Origin: Bacteroidales bacterium
GTDB taxonomy: Bacteria; Bacteroidota; Bacteroidia; Bacteroidales; UBA932
Reading direction: 5' to 3'
Length of the DNA: 64,000 bases
NCBI GenBank assembly: GCA_029098505.1
Contig: JAQXOE010000002.1
Location: 48,809-112,808, forward strand
Part shown: positions 46,957 through 55,584 of the stretch, one piece after another
Layout of the letters: the number at the start of each line of letters is the position of its first letter
Position numbering within the stretch: the first letter of the stretch is position 1
The notes under the pieces: model-generated
Databases searched by the model: none
Told to the model about the DNA's origin: nothing
The model's input: only the letters and a program-made list of their open reading frames with translations
Translations under genes and position numbers: made by a program

Positions 46957-48231
46957 ATGAAGAAAGTTGATGTAGTGCTCGGTCTCCAATGGGGAGACGA
47001 GGGTAAAGGTAAGGTCGTTGACGTACTTACTCCCGGCTATGATGTGGTTGCCCGTTTCCAGGGTGGCCCGAATGCAGGTCATTCTATCCATTTCGCAGGC
47101 GACAGTTTTGTGCTCCACACAGTTCCGTCAGGCATATTCCGCGAGGGAACGGTGAACATCATCGGTAACGGCGTTGTCATTGACCCTGTCATCCTTATGG
47201 AAGAAATCTCAGCTATCGAGGCCAAGGGTGTCGATGTGGCATCACGACTCAGAATAGCAAAAAGAGCTAATCTCATCCTCCCTACCCACAGGGCTCTCGA
47301 TGCGGCAAATGAAGCTGCCAAGGGAAAGTCCAAAATCGGTTCCACCCTCAAGGGCATAGGTCCTGCCTATACTGACAAGATCGCCCGTTCCGGACTCCGT
47401 GTGGGAGATATAAAGTCGGCAGATTTCGAAGCCAAGTACAATACCCTGAAGGGACAGCATCTCCAGAGCTTGAAGGCCTTGAATTATGAGGCCGATTTTT
47501 CTGAGTACGAGCAGAAATGGATGGAATGCGTAAAGAAACTCGCTGACTTCGAGTTCATAGATAATGAGGTGGTAGTCAATGACTTTCTCAAGAAGGATAC
47601 TGCCATACTCGCCGAGGGCGCACAGGGTTCACTCCTTGATATCGACTTCGGAACCTATCCTTTCGTCACCTCATCCAACACCCTGTGCGCAGGAGCTTGC
47701 ACCGGACTGGGTGTCGCGCCTTCAAACATAGGACAGGTATATGGCATTTTCAAAGCTTATTGTACACGCGTGGGCAGCGGTCCATTCCCTACTGAACTTT
47801 TTGATGAGACCGGTGAGAAACTCCGTCAGGTAGGACACGAATTCGGTGCTACTACAGGCCGTCCACGTCGCTGCGGATGGCTTGACCTCGTGGCTCTGAA
47901 GTACACAGTAATGATGAACGGAGCCACCTCCCTCATTATGATGAAGGCTGACGTAATGAATGATTTCGACACCATCAAGGTAGCTGTAGGTTACAAGGTT
48001 AACGGACAGACCATAGACTGGTTCCCATACGAGGCTTGCGACACTGAAATTGAGCCTGTTTACAAGGAATTCAAGGGATGGAAGTGCGACATCAACGACA
48101 TTCGCGACTACGATGCGCTTCCACAGGAACTCAAGGACTATATCAGTTTCATTGAGCAGGAGACAGGGGTACCGGTTTCTACCGTTTCAGTAGGTCCGGA
48201 CAGAGACGCAACTATCTTCAGGACCCGTTAG
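46957..48231 (+). CDS. purA: Adenylosuccinate synthetase
   Basis: A 424-residue GTP-dependent enzyme converting IMP and aspartate to adenylosuccinate. The P-loop-like QWGDEGKGKVVD and the catalytic GPNAGHSI are intact; GIGPAYTDK and TTGRPRRCGWLDL follow. With PurB it completes AMP synthesis. It is the last gene of the operon and is convergent with dtd. Confidence 0.97.
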   Translation: MKKVDVVLGLQWGDEGKGKVVDVLTPGYDVVARFQGGPNAGHSIHFAGDSFVLHTVPSGIFREGTVNIIGNGVVIDPVILMEEISAIEAKGVDVASRLRIAKRANLILPTHRALDAANEAAKGKSKIGSTLKGIGPAYTDKIARSGLRVGDIKSADFEAKYNTLKGQHLQSLKALNYEADFSEYEQKWMECVKKLADFEFIDNEVVVNDFLKKDTAILAEGAQGSLLDIDFGTYPFVTSSNTLCAGACTGLGVAPSNIGQVYGIFKAYCTRVGSGPFPTELFDETGEKLRQVGHEFGATTGRPRRCGWLDLVALKYTVMMNGATSLIMMKADVMNDFDTIKVAVGYKVNGQTIDWFPYEACDTEIEPVYKEFKGWKCDINDIRDYDALPQELKDYISFIEQETGVPVSTVSVGPDRDATIFRTR

Positions 48232-48250
48232 TCCATATTATTTTTACCGC

Positions 48251-48285
48251 ATCATCGGCTCACTCCTTTATCCGTGAGTCGATGA
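48251..48285. terminator. Hairpin between purA and dtd
   Basis: ATCATCGGCTCAC (48251-48263) pairs with 48273-48285 over 13 bp with one G-U and a 9-base loop. It overlaps the dtd stop. No long U-tract follows on either side, so termination is only likely, not certain. Confidence 0.45.
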
Positions 48286-48712
48286 TGATGGTTACAGGAC
48301 CGTCATTCAGCAAGCTTACCTTCATATCGGCGCCGAATATGCCTTTCGATACCGGGCGGCCCGCAGACTCCGCCAGGAGTGAACAGTATTTCTCATAAAG
48401 AGGTATAGCCAGTTCGTGCCCGGCTGCTCTTATGTATGAAGGTCTGTTCCCTTTTCTGGTAGAAGCAGTCAAAGTGAATTGGGATATGGCGAGCAATTCT
48501 CCATCCACGTCCACTACACTACAGTTCATTACTCCCCCGGCATCATCAAAGATTCTCATTCCGGCCGTCTTGGAGGCGAGCCATTTGGCATCGTCTTCAG
48601 TGTCTCCTTTTTCCACCCCGACCAATATCAACAAGCCTTTAGCTATCGAAGAAACTTCCTTTCCCTCCACGACTACCGAGGCGTGGCTGACTCTCTGAAT
48701 TACTAGTCTCAT
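48260..48712 (-). CDS. dtd: D-aminoacyl-tRNA deacylase
   Basis: A 150-residue DTD. The cross-subunit SQFTLTASTRKGNRPSY and the Gly-cisPro-type motif LLNDGPVTIII are present. It removes D-amino acids (and glycine) mischarged on tRNAs. The ATG at 48712 gives MRLVIQRVSHASV; a TTG two codons upstream was not used. It begins 2 bases after the metallophosphoesterase gene ends. Confidence 0.95.
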   Translation of the reverse strand: MRLVIQRVSHASVVVEGKEVSSIAKGLLILVGVEKGDTEDDAKWLASKTAGMRIFDDAGGVMNCSVVDVDGELLAISQFTLTASTRKGNRPSYIRAAGHELAIPLYEKYCSLLAESAGRPVSKGIFGADMKVSLLNDGPVTIIIDSRIKE

Positions 48713-48714
48713 AA

Positions 48715-49611
48715 TCAATTCTTTATATCAGCTTCCTGCTTACCTACAGGTCTGAAATCATAAGTTATGTCATCAGACATCTCCATTACGGTATAGAAGG
48801 CATTGCTGTAGTGATCTTCCATCGCATCAAGACGCAGATACTTCACTCCTTTAAAGACGGACAAATCCCTGTGATGACTATGCCCCTGGAGCACAAGGTC
48901 GATACCATAAGCGGCAAAGAGTGACATCAGGTCATAAGTCTCCTCAATATTGAAATTGCTTGTATGACCCTGAGATTCGTCCTTCTTGAAAAAATGGGTA
49001 TGTGTAAAGACTATCTTATGTCTGTATTCTCCGTTATTCTTGTCCTTCAAAAGGGCTTCGAGCCACTTTCGCTGTTTGGTGCCGAGCTTGCCGCTGGCAG
49101 AATCCAGAGCAATATAAAGATCCTTCTTTCCGCCAGGAGTCACGACCTCGAAGTAGTAGGTGGAAGTATGCCAGTCGTCACGATAATACTGCCATTGGTC
49201 AAAATACAAATCGTGATTACCGACCACAGAGAAGAAATATGAGTTCTCCAAAAGCGGTTCCACTTGTCCGAAGAAAAGGTCCTGATTCCCGCGGGCATTT
49301 ACCATATCACCCAGGCAGAGCGAAAAAGGAGCAGCCTCTGAATCTGAAACACAAGCACTTACATAATTCTCAAGATTATCACTCTTCGCATCCACGTGAA
49401 TATCAGTCATAACATAGAAGCGATAGTCATCACTAGAAACATATACGGTCTCATAACCGTGGGAGTCATTATACTCCATTGACTCTTCAAAACGGGTATC
49501 AACATCCTCACAGACAGGAAGAAACATACCCTTAAGATCAAGATTGTCGCTGCAGGACAACGCCAGTACAAACAGCGGAAGAGTAAGCGTACTAAGCATC
49601 AAGTTCCTCAT
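48715..49611 (-). CDS. Metallophosphoesterase lipoprotein
   Basis: A 298-residue calcineurin-like phosphoesterase. From the ATG at 49611 the protein begins with a lipoprotein signal peptide (lipobox LALSC, residues 16-20). The five metal-binding blocks are TDIHVD, LGDMVNARG, VVGNHDLYF, FTHTHFF and LQGHSHHRD. The substrate is unknown; family members cleave phosphomonoesters or diesters. The lipid anchor places it at the membrane facing the periplasm or the cell surface. It follows the beta-barrel gene after 2 bases and probably shares its mRNA. Confidence 0.87.
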   Translation of the reverse strand: MRNLMLSTLTLPLFVLALSCSDNLDLKGMFLPVCEDVDTRFEESMEYNDSHGYETVYVSSDDYRFYVMTDIHVDAKSDNLENYVSACVSDSEAAPFSLCLGDMVNARGNQDLFFGQVEPLLENSYFFSVVGNHDLYFDQWQYYRDDWHTSTYYFEVVTPGGKKDLYIALDSASGKLGTKQRKWLEALLKDKNNGEYRHKIVFTHTHFFKKDESQGHTSNFNIEETYDLMSLFAAYGIDLVLQGHSHHRDLSVFKGVKYLRLDAMEDHYSNAFYTVMEMSDDITYDFRPVGKQEADIKN

Positions 49612-49613
49612 AA

Positions 49614-50306
49614 TTAGAAGGTGTATTTCAATCCAAGTTTTAACCAAGCAGCATAGAATGAAGCATCCAAGTGGAACATGCCTGCCGGCTTCAGCACGCC
49701 CTCTGCCAATAAATCCAACTTTTCGTCAATCCTGTACCTGCCCTGCAGTGAGAAAATGGGCTGCCAATGCCTTTCATACTCATATTCAGTAAAATCCGAG
49801 CAAGTGGCTACCAAATCCCAGGGGGCACCGTCTCCCTTCAGCTTCAGTGAAACACGATAGAGCAGATTGAAAGGCTCGCAATTAATCTGCTCCAATGAAT
49901 GCCATTTCATATTGGAGTCAGCTATCATTCTTGAGTAAAGTCCTGCCTGAACCAGGAAATGCCTGAAATCAAATGCAGCACTTCCTGCATAAACGAACTC
50001 GTAGCATTCATAAGATGCAAACATCCTTGAATGCATCGTACCATCCAGGAAGAAACGGCCTTTCCCTAATGTCCACTGCGGACGAGCGCTTATGCCTATG
50101 GCTAAATCCTTGGAACTCAACGCTTCAAGATTAACTATGGCTAACGATGCATCTGAACGTAAGGCGAAGGAAATATCGGCTCCGCCATACAAGTTCCTGG
50201 TATCACTGTATCCGGCAACAGCCTCGATAGTCAACTCTTTTTTCGTCTGTGCAAAGAGTTCTGTTCCGAGCAATAGAAGCAGTATAGTAAAAATAACACT
50301 ACGCAT
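49614..50306 (-). CDS. Small outer-membrane beta-barrel protein of unknown function
   Basis: A 230-residue protein with a signal peptide ending near LFAQ. The rest is alternating hydrophobic/polar strands with aromatic girdles and a terminal Phe (GLKYTF), the usual outer-membrane barrel signature. I do not recognise a specific family. The -7 element TATATTTG lies only 7 bases before the ATG, so the mRNA may be nearly leaderless. It is first in a three-gene minus-strand run with the metallophosphoesterase and dtd. Confidence 0.72.
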   Translation of the reverse strand: MRSVIFTILLLLLGTELFAQTKKELTIEAVAGYSDTRNLYGGADISFALRSDASLAIVNLEALSSKDLAIGISARPQWTLGKGRFFLDGTMHSRMFASYECYEFVYAGSAAFDFRHFLVQAGLYSRMIADSNMKWHSLEQINCEPFNLLYRVSLKLKGDGAPWDLVATCSDFTEYEYERHWQPIFSLQGRYRIDEKLDLLAEGVLKPAGMFHLDASFYAAWLKLGLKYTF

Positions 50307-50313
50307 ATTGACA

Positions 50314-50330
50314 CAAATATAGTATATTTG
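50314..50330. promoter_or_regulatory. Palindromic divergent promoter: two -7 elements back to back
   Basis: CAAATATAGTATATTTG is a 17-base palindrome in which TATATTTG occurs on the minus strand (50321-50314) and on the plus strand (50323-50330). Both are full consensus matches, for the barrel gene leftward and the lipoprotein gene rightward. RNA polymerase could not occupy both at once. Confidence 0.65.
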
Positions 50331-50356
50331 CAGAGAAAATTAAACCAACTATCAAA

Positions 50357-50758
50357 ATGAAAAGACTCTTGATAGCTGCCTTGACAGCAATAATGCTCAT
50401 ATGTATTACCGGCTGCAGTACCTCGTACTATGAACCAGTCTTCGGCCCTGACAATCTCCCTGCTGTCATCCCGAGCGAAGGCGGAATATATCTCGTCAAA
50501 TACAAGTATGAGTTCTATGAGACCAAGTCAACATTCTATTACGAATGGGAGTGCAGGACAATAATCGACGGCAAGGTGGTCGGAAGCGAGATTTTCACTT
50601 ACGACGGAAGCGACGTCTACCTTATCAACATACCATCCAATTTTGACAATTATCCAAAGTCAATCACAGTCGAAGCCAGCACCCACGTACAGAACGGGAC
50701 AGAAGACTGGTGGGGTGATTGGACGCCTGTAGCTTCTGCCGTCCAGCTCGCCAGATAA
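50357..50758 (+). CDS. Small lipoprotein of unknown function
   Basis: A 133-residue protein with a lipoprotein signal peptide (lipobox ITGC, Cys at residue 20). The mature part is beta-rich with many aromatic residues (YYEWEC, EDWWGDW) and looks like a single beta-sandwich domain. I do not recognise the family. It follows the divergent promoter by 26 bases and precedes the transporter gene by 18 bases. Confidence 0.7.
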   Translation: MKRLLIAALTAIMLICITGCSTSYYEPVFGPDNLPAVIPSEGGIYLVKYKYEFYETKSTFYYEWECRTIIDGKVVGSEIFTYDGSDVYLINIPSNFDNYPKSITVEASTHVQNGTEDWWGDWTPVASAVQLAR

Positions 50759-50776
50759 TAAGCCTTCACCCGGGAG

Positions 50777-51805
50777 ATGTCCAGCTACAAATATACATTC
50801 AAGAAATTCATCAAGGACTGGATGCTGATAATAGGAATGCTTGCGGGAGCTGGCATTTATCTGATATACAACAGTTTAGATTTTTTACATCCGGCCGGGC
50901 CATACTTGGAGACTGCAGTCAGAATCATACAGCCCCTGCTGCTCTTTGCGATGCTCTTCCTGAGTTTCTGCAAGATTGAGCCTACCCAGATGAGACCGCA
51001 CAAATGGCATTTGTGGCTTTTGTTCTTTCAGGGAGGCTGGTACATTGCCCTATCCCTGCTCATTCTTTGGGCTATGCATTCTGATGGCAATCTTGCCCGA
51101 TTGATACTCGCGCAGCGCATCCCCATCGAAGCGGCTATACTTTGCTTAATCTGCCCCACTGCGACAGCCTGTGCTGTTGTTACCGGAAAACTCGGGGGCA
51201 ATATGGCCGGCGTAGTGACCTATACCATCATCATCAACCTGCTGGTGTCGATACTCGTGCCCGTTTTCGTACCGCTAATTTATCCTATGGGAGGCCTCTC
51301 ATTCAGCACCGCGATTTGCAAAATACTCGCGAAGGTCTTTCCGCTGCTGATATTGCCCTGCCTCTGTGCATGGATGGTACGATATCTCTTTCCCATATTG
51401 CACTCGAAACTGCTGCAATACTCTGATCTCTCCTTCTACATCTGGGCAGTGAGCCTGACCCTTGCCCTTCTTATGAGCACCCGTGCCATCGTGCACAATG
51501 AAGGTGCAGCCTCAGTGCTGCTAGGTATAGCCATTGCCTCCCTGCTTAGCTGCCTGATGCAATTCCTGTGCGGCAGACTGATAGGCTCCTTGTACGGGTG
51601 CAGAATCTCAGCCGGGCAGGCCCTTGGACAAAAGAATACGGTTTTCGCCATCTGGATGGGCTACACCTTCTTTGACCCGATAGTTTCTGTTGCGGGAGGA
51701 TTTTACAGCATCTGGCATAACTGCTTCAATACCTGGCAATTATATCGCAGACGCAAGGAGCAGGAGAGCTTAAGGACAAGGGATGCAATCATTGAAAAAG
51801 ACTAA
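50777..51805 (+). CDS. BASS-like (bile acid:sodium symporter superfamily) transporter
   Basis: A 342-residue protein with about nine to ten transmembrane segments. The two halves carry the BASS-type crossover motifs: CPTATACAVVTGKLGGN (near residue 117) and GQALGQKNTVFAIWMG (near 276). BASS proteins take up organic anions with sodium. The solute is unknown. The C-terminus is a short basic/acidic tail. It precedes the SGNH hydrolase gene with a possible 23-base overlap. Confidence 0.78.
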   Translation: MSSYKYTFKKFIKDWMLIIGMLAGAGIYLIYNSLDFLHPAGPYLETAVRIIQPLLLFAMLFLSFCKIEPTQMRPHKWHLWLLFFQGGWYIALSLLILWAMHSDGNLARLILAQRIPIEAAILCLICPTATACAVVTGKLGGNMAGVVTYTIIINLLVSILVPVFVPLIYPMGGLSFSTAICKILAKVFPLLILPCLCAWMVRYLFPILHSKLLQYSDLSFYIWAVSLTLALLMSTRAIVHNEGAASVLLGIAIASLLSCLMQFLCGRLIGSLYGCRISAGQALGQKNTVFAIWMGYTFFDPIVSVAGGFYSIWHNCFNTWQLYRRRKEQESLRTRDAIIEKD

Positions 51806-51812
51806 AAAAGCT

Positions 51813-52958
51813 ATGACAGAATATACCAAATGGGTTGCCTGCTGGGGCAATGCAACATCCATTACAGACAGAAAGGAATGCACCTATGCCAAGGACCTCA
51901 CCCTTCGCTATCCAATCAGGATGTGTTTCAGCGGGAGCAAGCTCAGATTCAGGTTTTCCAATTTTACAGGAACAGAAAGCGTTACTTTGACCAAGGTCTC
52001 AGCAGCCAGAATCGGGAACGGGGAATGGGCTCCCCTTCGAGTGCTTTTCAAGGGAAAGGAAAGTGTGTCTATAGCAGCCGGAACTGAAGTTCAAAGTGAT
52101 GATCTGGAAATGGAAATCACTGCAGGTGAGACGATTGTCCTAAGCATCTACCTTGGAGAATACACACAGATGAATGCCGGGACCCTCATTACGGGTCCTC
52201 TTTCCAAAGGGAAATACAGCTACGGGGATTTTGTAGACCGGGAAGATCTGCCTATGAATCTCAGCCGGAATACCAACTGGTTTTACTTCCTCAATACCAT
52301 TGACATTCTTACTGAGGACAAGAACCGAGCATTAATCTGCTACGGCGATTCAATTACAGCTCAGAGCTGGCCTGATTATCTGAGCCTGAGATGCTGGGAT
52401 GAGGGCTATCGCAATGTCTCCATCATCAGGCGAGCCGTCAGCGGCACAAGGGTATTGCGCCAATATGATTGTATCACCTATCAGGCTTACGGGCTGAAGG
52501 GAGAAACCCGCTTCCCTATTGAAATGAATGTCGCCGGTGCCGAGGCGGTGATAATACAGCACGGCATAAACGATATCATTCACCCCGTAGGAGTAGAAAA
52601 CAACCCCTTCCGTCCTTGGAGTGATATGCCTGATTGTCAATCACTTATTGATGGATTCAAAACAATATACCTTCCTCAGGCCAAGGCAATGGGGCTGAAA
52701 GTCCATAGCGGAACCCTGCTTCCAATCGAGGGATGGAGGACATACAATCCTATGCGAGAGGAGCTCCGAAATGAATTCAATGAATGGCTTAGAAAAGCAC
52801 CGGAATTCGACGGATGTGTTGATTTCGACCTTGCATTAAGAGACGGCCGGCACCCATCAGCTTTCGCACCCGGCTACGATTCCGGTGATCATCTGCACCC
52901 AAGTGAGAGCGCATACAAAGCAATGGCTGATTGCGTGCCGACCGTTCTTCTGGCCTGA
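51813..52958 (+). CDS. SGNH/GDSL hydrolase
   Basis: The 381-residue protein has an N-terminal beta-sandwich-like half (1-170) and a C-terminal SGNH hydrolase. Block I is CYGDSITAQ with the catalytic Ser, block III GINDIIHP (Asn), block V SGDHLHPS (Asp and His). Such enzymes de-esterify acetylated sugars or lipids. No signal peptide is visible, so it appears cytoplasmic. The ATG at 51813 is 8 bases after the transporter stop; an in-frame ATG at 51783 overlapping that gene is an alternative start. It converges on the next gene with a 1-base gap. Confidence 0.85.
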   Translation: MTEYTKWVACWGNATSITDRKECTYAKDLTLRYPIRMCFSGSKLRFRFSNFTGTESVTLTKVSAARIGNGEWAPLRVLFKGKESVSIAAGTEVQSDDLEMEITAGETIVLSIYLGEYTQMNAGTLITGPLSKGKYSYGDFVDREDLPMNLSRNTNWFYFLNTIDILTEDKNRALICYGDSITAQSWPDYLSLRCWDEGYRNVSIIRRAVSGTRVLRQYDCITYQAYGLKGETRFPIEMNVAGAEAVIIQHGINDIIHPVGVENNPFRPWSDMPDCQSLIDGFKTIYLPQAKAMGLKVHSGTLLPIEGWRTYNPMREELRNEFNEWLRKAPEFDGCVDFDLALRDGRHPSAFAPGYDSGDHLHPSESAYKAMADCVPTVLLA

Positions 52959-52959
52959 T

Positions 52960-54258
52960 CTATTGCTCCACCTCCGGAGCGGGAAGTACTGTGACTGTAC
53001 AGTAATCCTTTGCGGCATTATCCCGGGATAATACAGCGATGGTAGCAATACCCTCTTTCAGAGCTGAAACTATGCCGTGTTCATCGACTGTCGCAACGCT
53101 GGAATCGGATGATCTCCAAATCAGATCTTTAGAAAGAACTGCTGACGGAAGAGTTGTAACAGTCAAGGAAGATGATTCTCCTGCCTGCAACTCAAGGGTA
53201 TTCTGACTGAGGCTCAATGCAGTGCAAGGAATATATCCGGCTTCCTCCCTCGCAATAAGAGGAATGTACTCGGAACTGCGGTCATTGTTGCCATCGCTTA
53301 TCACAAGACTGACACGGGCTCCGTTATCTCCACGGAAGAAGGCCTTGGAAAGTGAGGATGAGCTGAACACAACGCTCAGAATATCATCCTCTGCACTGAC
53401 TTTCAAAACATCAAGCTCAGTTCTGAATATGCTTGATTTAGTAGCGGTAAGAACTGCATCCATAGAGAATGTCGACAGTTTGTTCGCAAGGTCCTGGGCA
53501 AGAGCGGCCGGACGGATACGGAAATCAACTGTATCAGCCAAGCCTATATAAGAGTCATTCATAGCCGAATACCAGGCATATACTGATGCGTGGCTATACC
53601 TCGGAACGAATACAAGGGACTGAATTCTGGAAAGAAGGTTCTGGACCGATTCAGAAATCATTGATAATCTGTCACCCAAGGCTTTAAGCTTGGCATCCAT
53701 CTCTTCAGAGCTATAATACCCTTCAAGAGTTTGCTTTACCCAATCCTTGACCGAGTCCAGACTCTTATTGATGGCTGAGTCCAAATCGACGAGGTACTCG
53801 TTCATTCTTTTAATAGTGTCGTCAATGCTGGCAATATGCTCTGACAAGCTGTTGACTGTATTCTTTACATTGGAGAGTTCATCCACGACACTGTTGAATT
53901 TTTCAAGGGTGACAGCATTCTTCTCCAGCCAATCCTTGGTATCGGAAAGTTCCTGCTCCACATATGTCTTCAAATCTGACAAACTGGCGTCAAAACTTGA
54001 GCACAAACTCTTAAGAGCCTGTATTTCAGCGGCATTGGCTTGGGTGCTGCCCTGAAGTGCATCAATCATTCCAGTCAGTGTACGGCTGACCTCTTCCATC
54101 GAAACAATGGACTCGCTTATAGACTTCAACTGATTGTTGATGCTGACTATGGCCGTATCCTCGAGATTCTCAACTCTTTCGCGTATCTCGGAGTCATCAT
54201 AGCAAGCAGTGAAACTGAAAGCCAAAGCCATCAGAAGCAGATAAGACTTTATTTTCAT
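52960..54258 (-). CDS. Lipoprotein with long coiled coil and C-terminal BIG2 domain
   Basis: A 432-residue lipoprotein (lipobox SFTAC, Cys19). Residues 22-215 are a nearly continuous coiled coil of heptad-like repeats. A middle domain (220-335) is followed by a group 2 bacterial Ig-like domain (about 345-425), recognisable from LSLSQNTLELQAGES, WRSSDSSVATVDEHG and VSALKEGIATI. The design suggests a surface stalk presenting an adhesive or scaffold domain. Function is unknown. It starts 33 bases downstream of bcp's end on the same strand, so it may be co-transcribed with bcp. Confidence 0.8.
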   Translation of the reverse strand: MKIKSYLLLMALAFSFTACYDDSEIRERVENLEDTAIVSINNQLKSISESIVSMEEVSRTLTGMIDALQGSTQANAAEIQALKSLCSSFDASLSDLKTYVEQELSDTKDWLEKNAVTLEKFNSVVDELSNVKNTVNSLSEHIASIDDTIKRMNEYLVDLDSAINKSLDSVKDWVKQTLEGYYSSEEMDAKLKALGDRLSMISESVQNLLSRIQSLVFVPRYSHASVYAWYSAMNDSYIGLADTVDFRIRPAALAQDLANKLSTFSMDAVLTATKSSIFRTELDVLKVSAEDDILSVVFSSSSLSKAFFRGDNGARVSLVISDGNNDRSSEYIPLIAREEAGYIPCTALSLSQNTLELQAGESSSLTVTTLPSAVLSKDLIWRSSDSSVATVDEHGIVSALKEGIATIAVLSRDNAAKDYCTVTVLPAPEVEQ

Positions 54259-54291
54259 ACCATTGAGTTTATTGTTTTTTCATCAGGATTG

Positions 54292-54747
54292 TTATTCGGA
54301 GCTCAAAAGCTGGGAAGCAGCGTTCTTGGTATCAACCTTTTCGATGATGCGCTCAAGTAGGCCGTCTTCGGAGAAGACATAGGTCTTTCTCAAGGTTCCC
54401 AAACTTGTCTTGCCATACATCTTCTTCTCTCCCCAAGCTCCAAGAGCCTGAAGCAGAGCAGTATCCGTATCTGCCAACAAAGAGAATGGCAATTCATACC
54501 TGGTCCTGAAATTCGTATGCGACTTTTCTGAATCCTTGCTGATGCCAATCAGCATATATCCTGCATCATTTATCTCGCCATAATGGTCACGGAAGCTGCA
54601 AGCCTCTGCAGTGCATCCGCTGGTGCTGTCCTTGGGGTAGGTATACAATACTATTTTCCTGCCCTTTCCTAAAAGATCTTCGCTTCTGACCAAATTTCCA
54701 TCCTGGTCATTAACAGCGAAAGAAGGCATTTTTTCTCCTATTTTCAT
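54292..54747 (-). CDS. bcp: Thioredoxin-dependent peroxiredoxin (Bcp/PrxQ)
   Basis: A 151-residue peroxiredoxin. The peroxidatic Cys is in YPKDSTSGCTAEACSFRD, with a second Cys five residues later as the resolving Cys, the PrxQ pattern. It reduces hydrogen peroxide and organic hydroperoxides with thioredoxin. The ATG at 54747 gives MKIGEKMPSF; a TTG start six codons earlier was not used. It lies beside rubrerythrin, forming a peroxide-defence group. Confidence 0.93.
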   Translation of the reverse strand: MKIGEKMPSFAVNDQDGNLVRSEDLLGKGRKIVLYTYPKDSTSGCTAEACSFRDHYGEINDAGYMLIGISKDSEKSHTNFRTRYELPFSLLADTDTALLQALGAWGEKKMYGKTSLGTLRKTYVFSEDGLLERIIEKVDTKNAASQLLSSE

Positions 54748-54818
54748 ACTAAAAATCTGTTTCAACTATCAAAGATAACCAATAATCAGCGCTTCTCCAA
54801 CGGAATTGTGCCTCTGGT

Positions 54819-54856
54819 AAAAAAAAAGAGGAGACGACCATATCGGCCATCTCCTC
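54819..54856 (-). terminator. Terminator of the rubrerythrin gene
   Basis: Reading leftward, 54856-54845 and 54839-54828 form a 12-bp stem with two wobble pairs, followed by nine U residues (54827-54819). It lies 20 bases after the rubrerythrin stop codon. Confidence 0.85.
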
Positions 54857-54876
54857 ATATTCGTAGTGCTACTTTC

Positions 54877-55416
54877 TTAGAAATTCTCCTTGTGAAGCTC
54901 GAAATAAGACTGAGGATGAGCACATACAGGGCAAAGCTCAGGAGCCTTGGTGCCCACTACAATATGACCGCAGTTGCGGCACTCCCACACCTTGACCTCA
55001 GATCTCTCGAATACTGCTGCTGTTTCAACATTCTTGAGCAGAGCACGGTAACGCTCCTCATGACGCTTCTCGATAGCAGCAACACCGCGGAACTTTGCGG
55101 CAAGCTCAGGGAAGCCTTCCTCCTCTGCGGTCTTGGCGAAACCCTCGTACATATCAGTCCACTCGTAGTTCTCGCCCTCAGCTGCAGCTGCAAGGTTCTG
55201 TGCTGTATCACCGATTCCGTTCAACTCCTTGAACCAGAGCTTTGCGTGCTCCTTCTCATTGTCTGCAGTCTCAAGGAAAAGAGCAGCAATCTGCTCAAAA
55301 CCATCCTTCTTTGCGCGTGATGCGAAATATGTATATTTGTTGCGAGCCTGTGACTCTCCGGCGAAAGCCGCTTCCAGATTCTTTTCGGTCTGGGTACCTG
55401 AATACTTATTAGCCAT
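54877..55416 (-). CDS. rbr: Rubrerythrin
   Basis: A 179-residue rubrerythrin. The ferritin-like di-iron domain (residues 1-135) has the Glu/His ligands in [24 protein letters not shown] and [12 protein letters not shown]. The C-terminal rubredoxin-like domain has two CxxC pairs, ECRNCGH and LCPVCAHP. It reduces hydrogen peroxide in anaerobes using electrons from rubredoxin, which is encoded at 55996. It is monocistronic, with its own promoter (55441) and terminator. The ATG at 55416 gives [13 protein letters not shown]. Confidence 0.96.
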   Translation of the reverse strand: MANKYSGTQTEKNLEAAFAGESQARNKYTYFASRAKKDGFEQIAALFLETADNEKEHAKLWFKELNGIGDTAQNLAAAAEGENYEWTDMYEGFAKTAEEEGFPELAAKFRGVAAIEKRHEERYRALLKNVETAAVFERSEVKVWECRNCGHIVVGTKAPELCPVCAHPQSYFELHKENF

Positions 55417-55440
55417 TTGAATATTGTATTTGTAATAGTG

Positions 55441-55470
55441 CAAAGTTAGCCAACGAAGTTTAAAAAGCAA
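55441..55470 (-). promoter_or_regulatory. Promoter of the rubrerythrin gene
   Basis: On the minus strand TTG (55470-55468), 19-base spacer, TAACTTTG (55448-55441): a full consensus match, 24 bases before the ATG at 55416. Confidence 0.75.
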
Positions 55471-55555
55471 GGTTAGGTAACTGTAAAGCAGCAAATATTC
55501 CCAAAATTACCATTGAAATACTCAATCAAGTAATTAAGGTTTCTCAAAAAAACAC

Positions 55556-55563
55556 CATATTTG
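55556..55563 (+). promoter_or_regulatory. -7-like element for the rhodanese gene
   Basis: CATATTTG, one mismatch to TAnnTTTG, 12 to 21 bases before the candidate ATGs. No -33 TTG at the usual spacing. Confidence 0.4.
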
Positions 55564-55584
55564 CATAACTACAAAATGAGAGTA

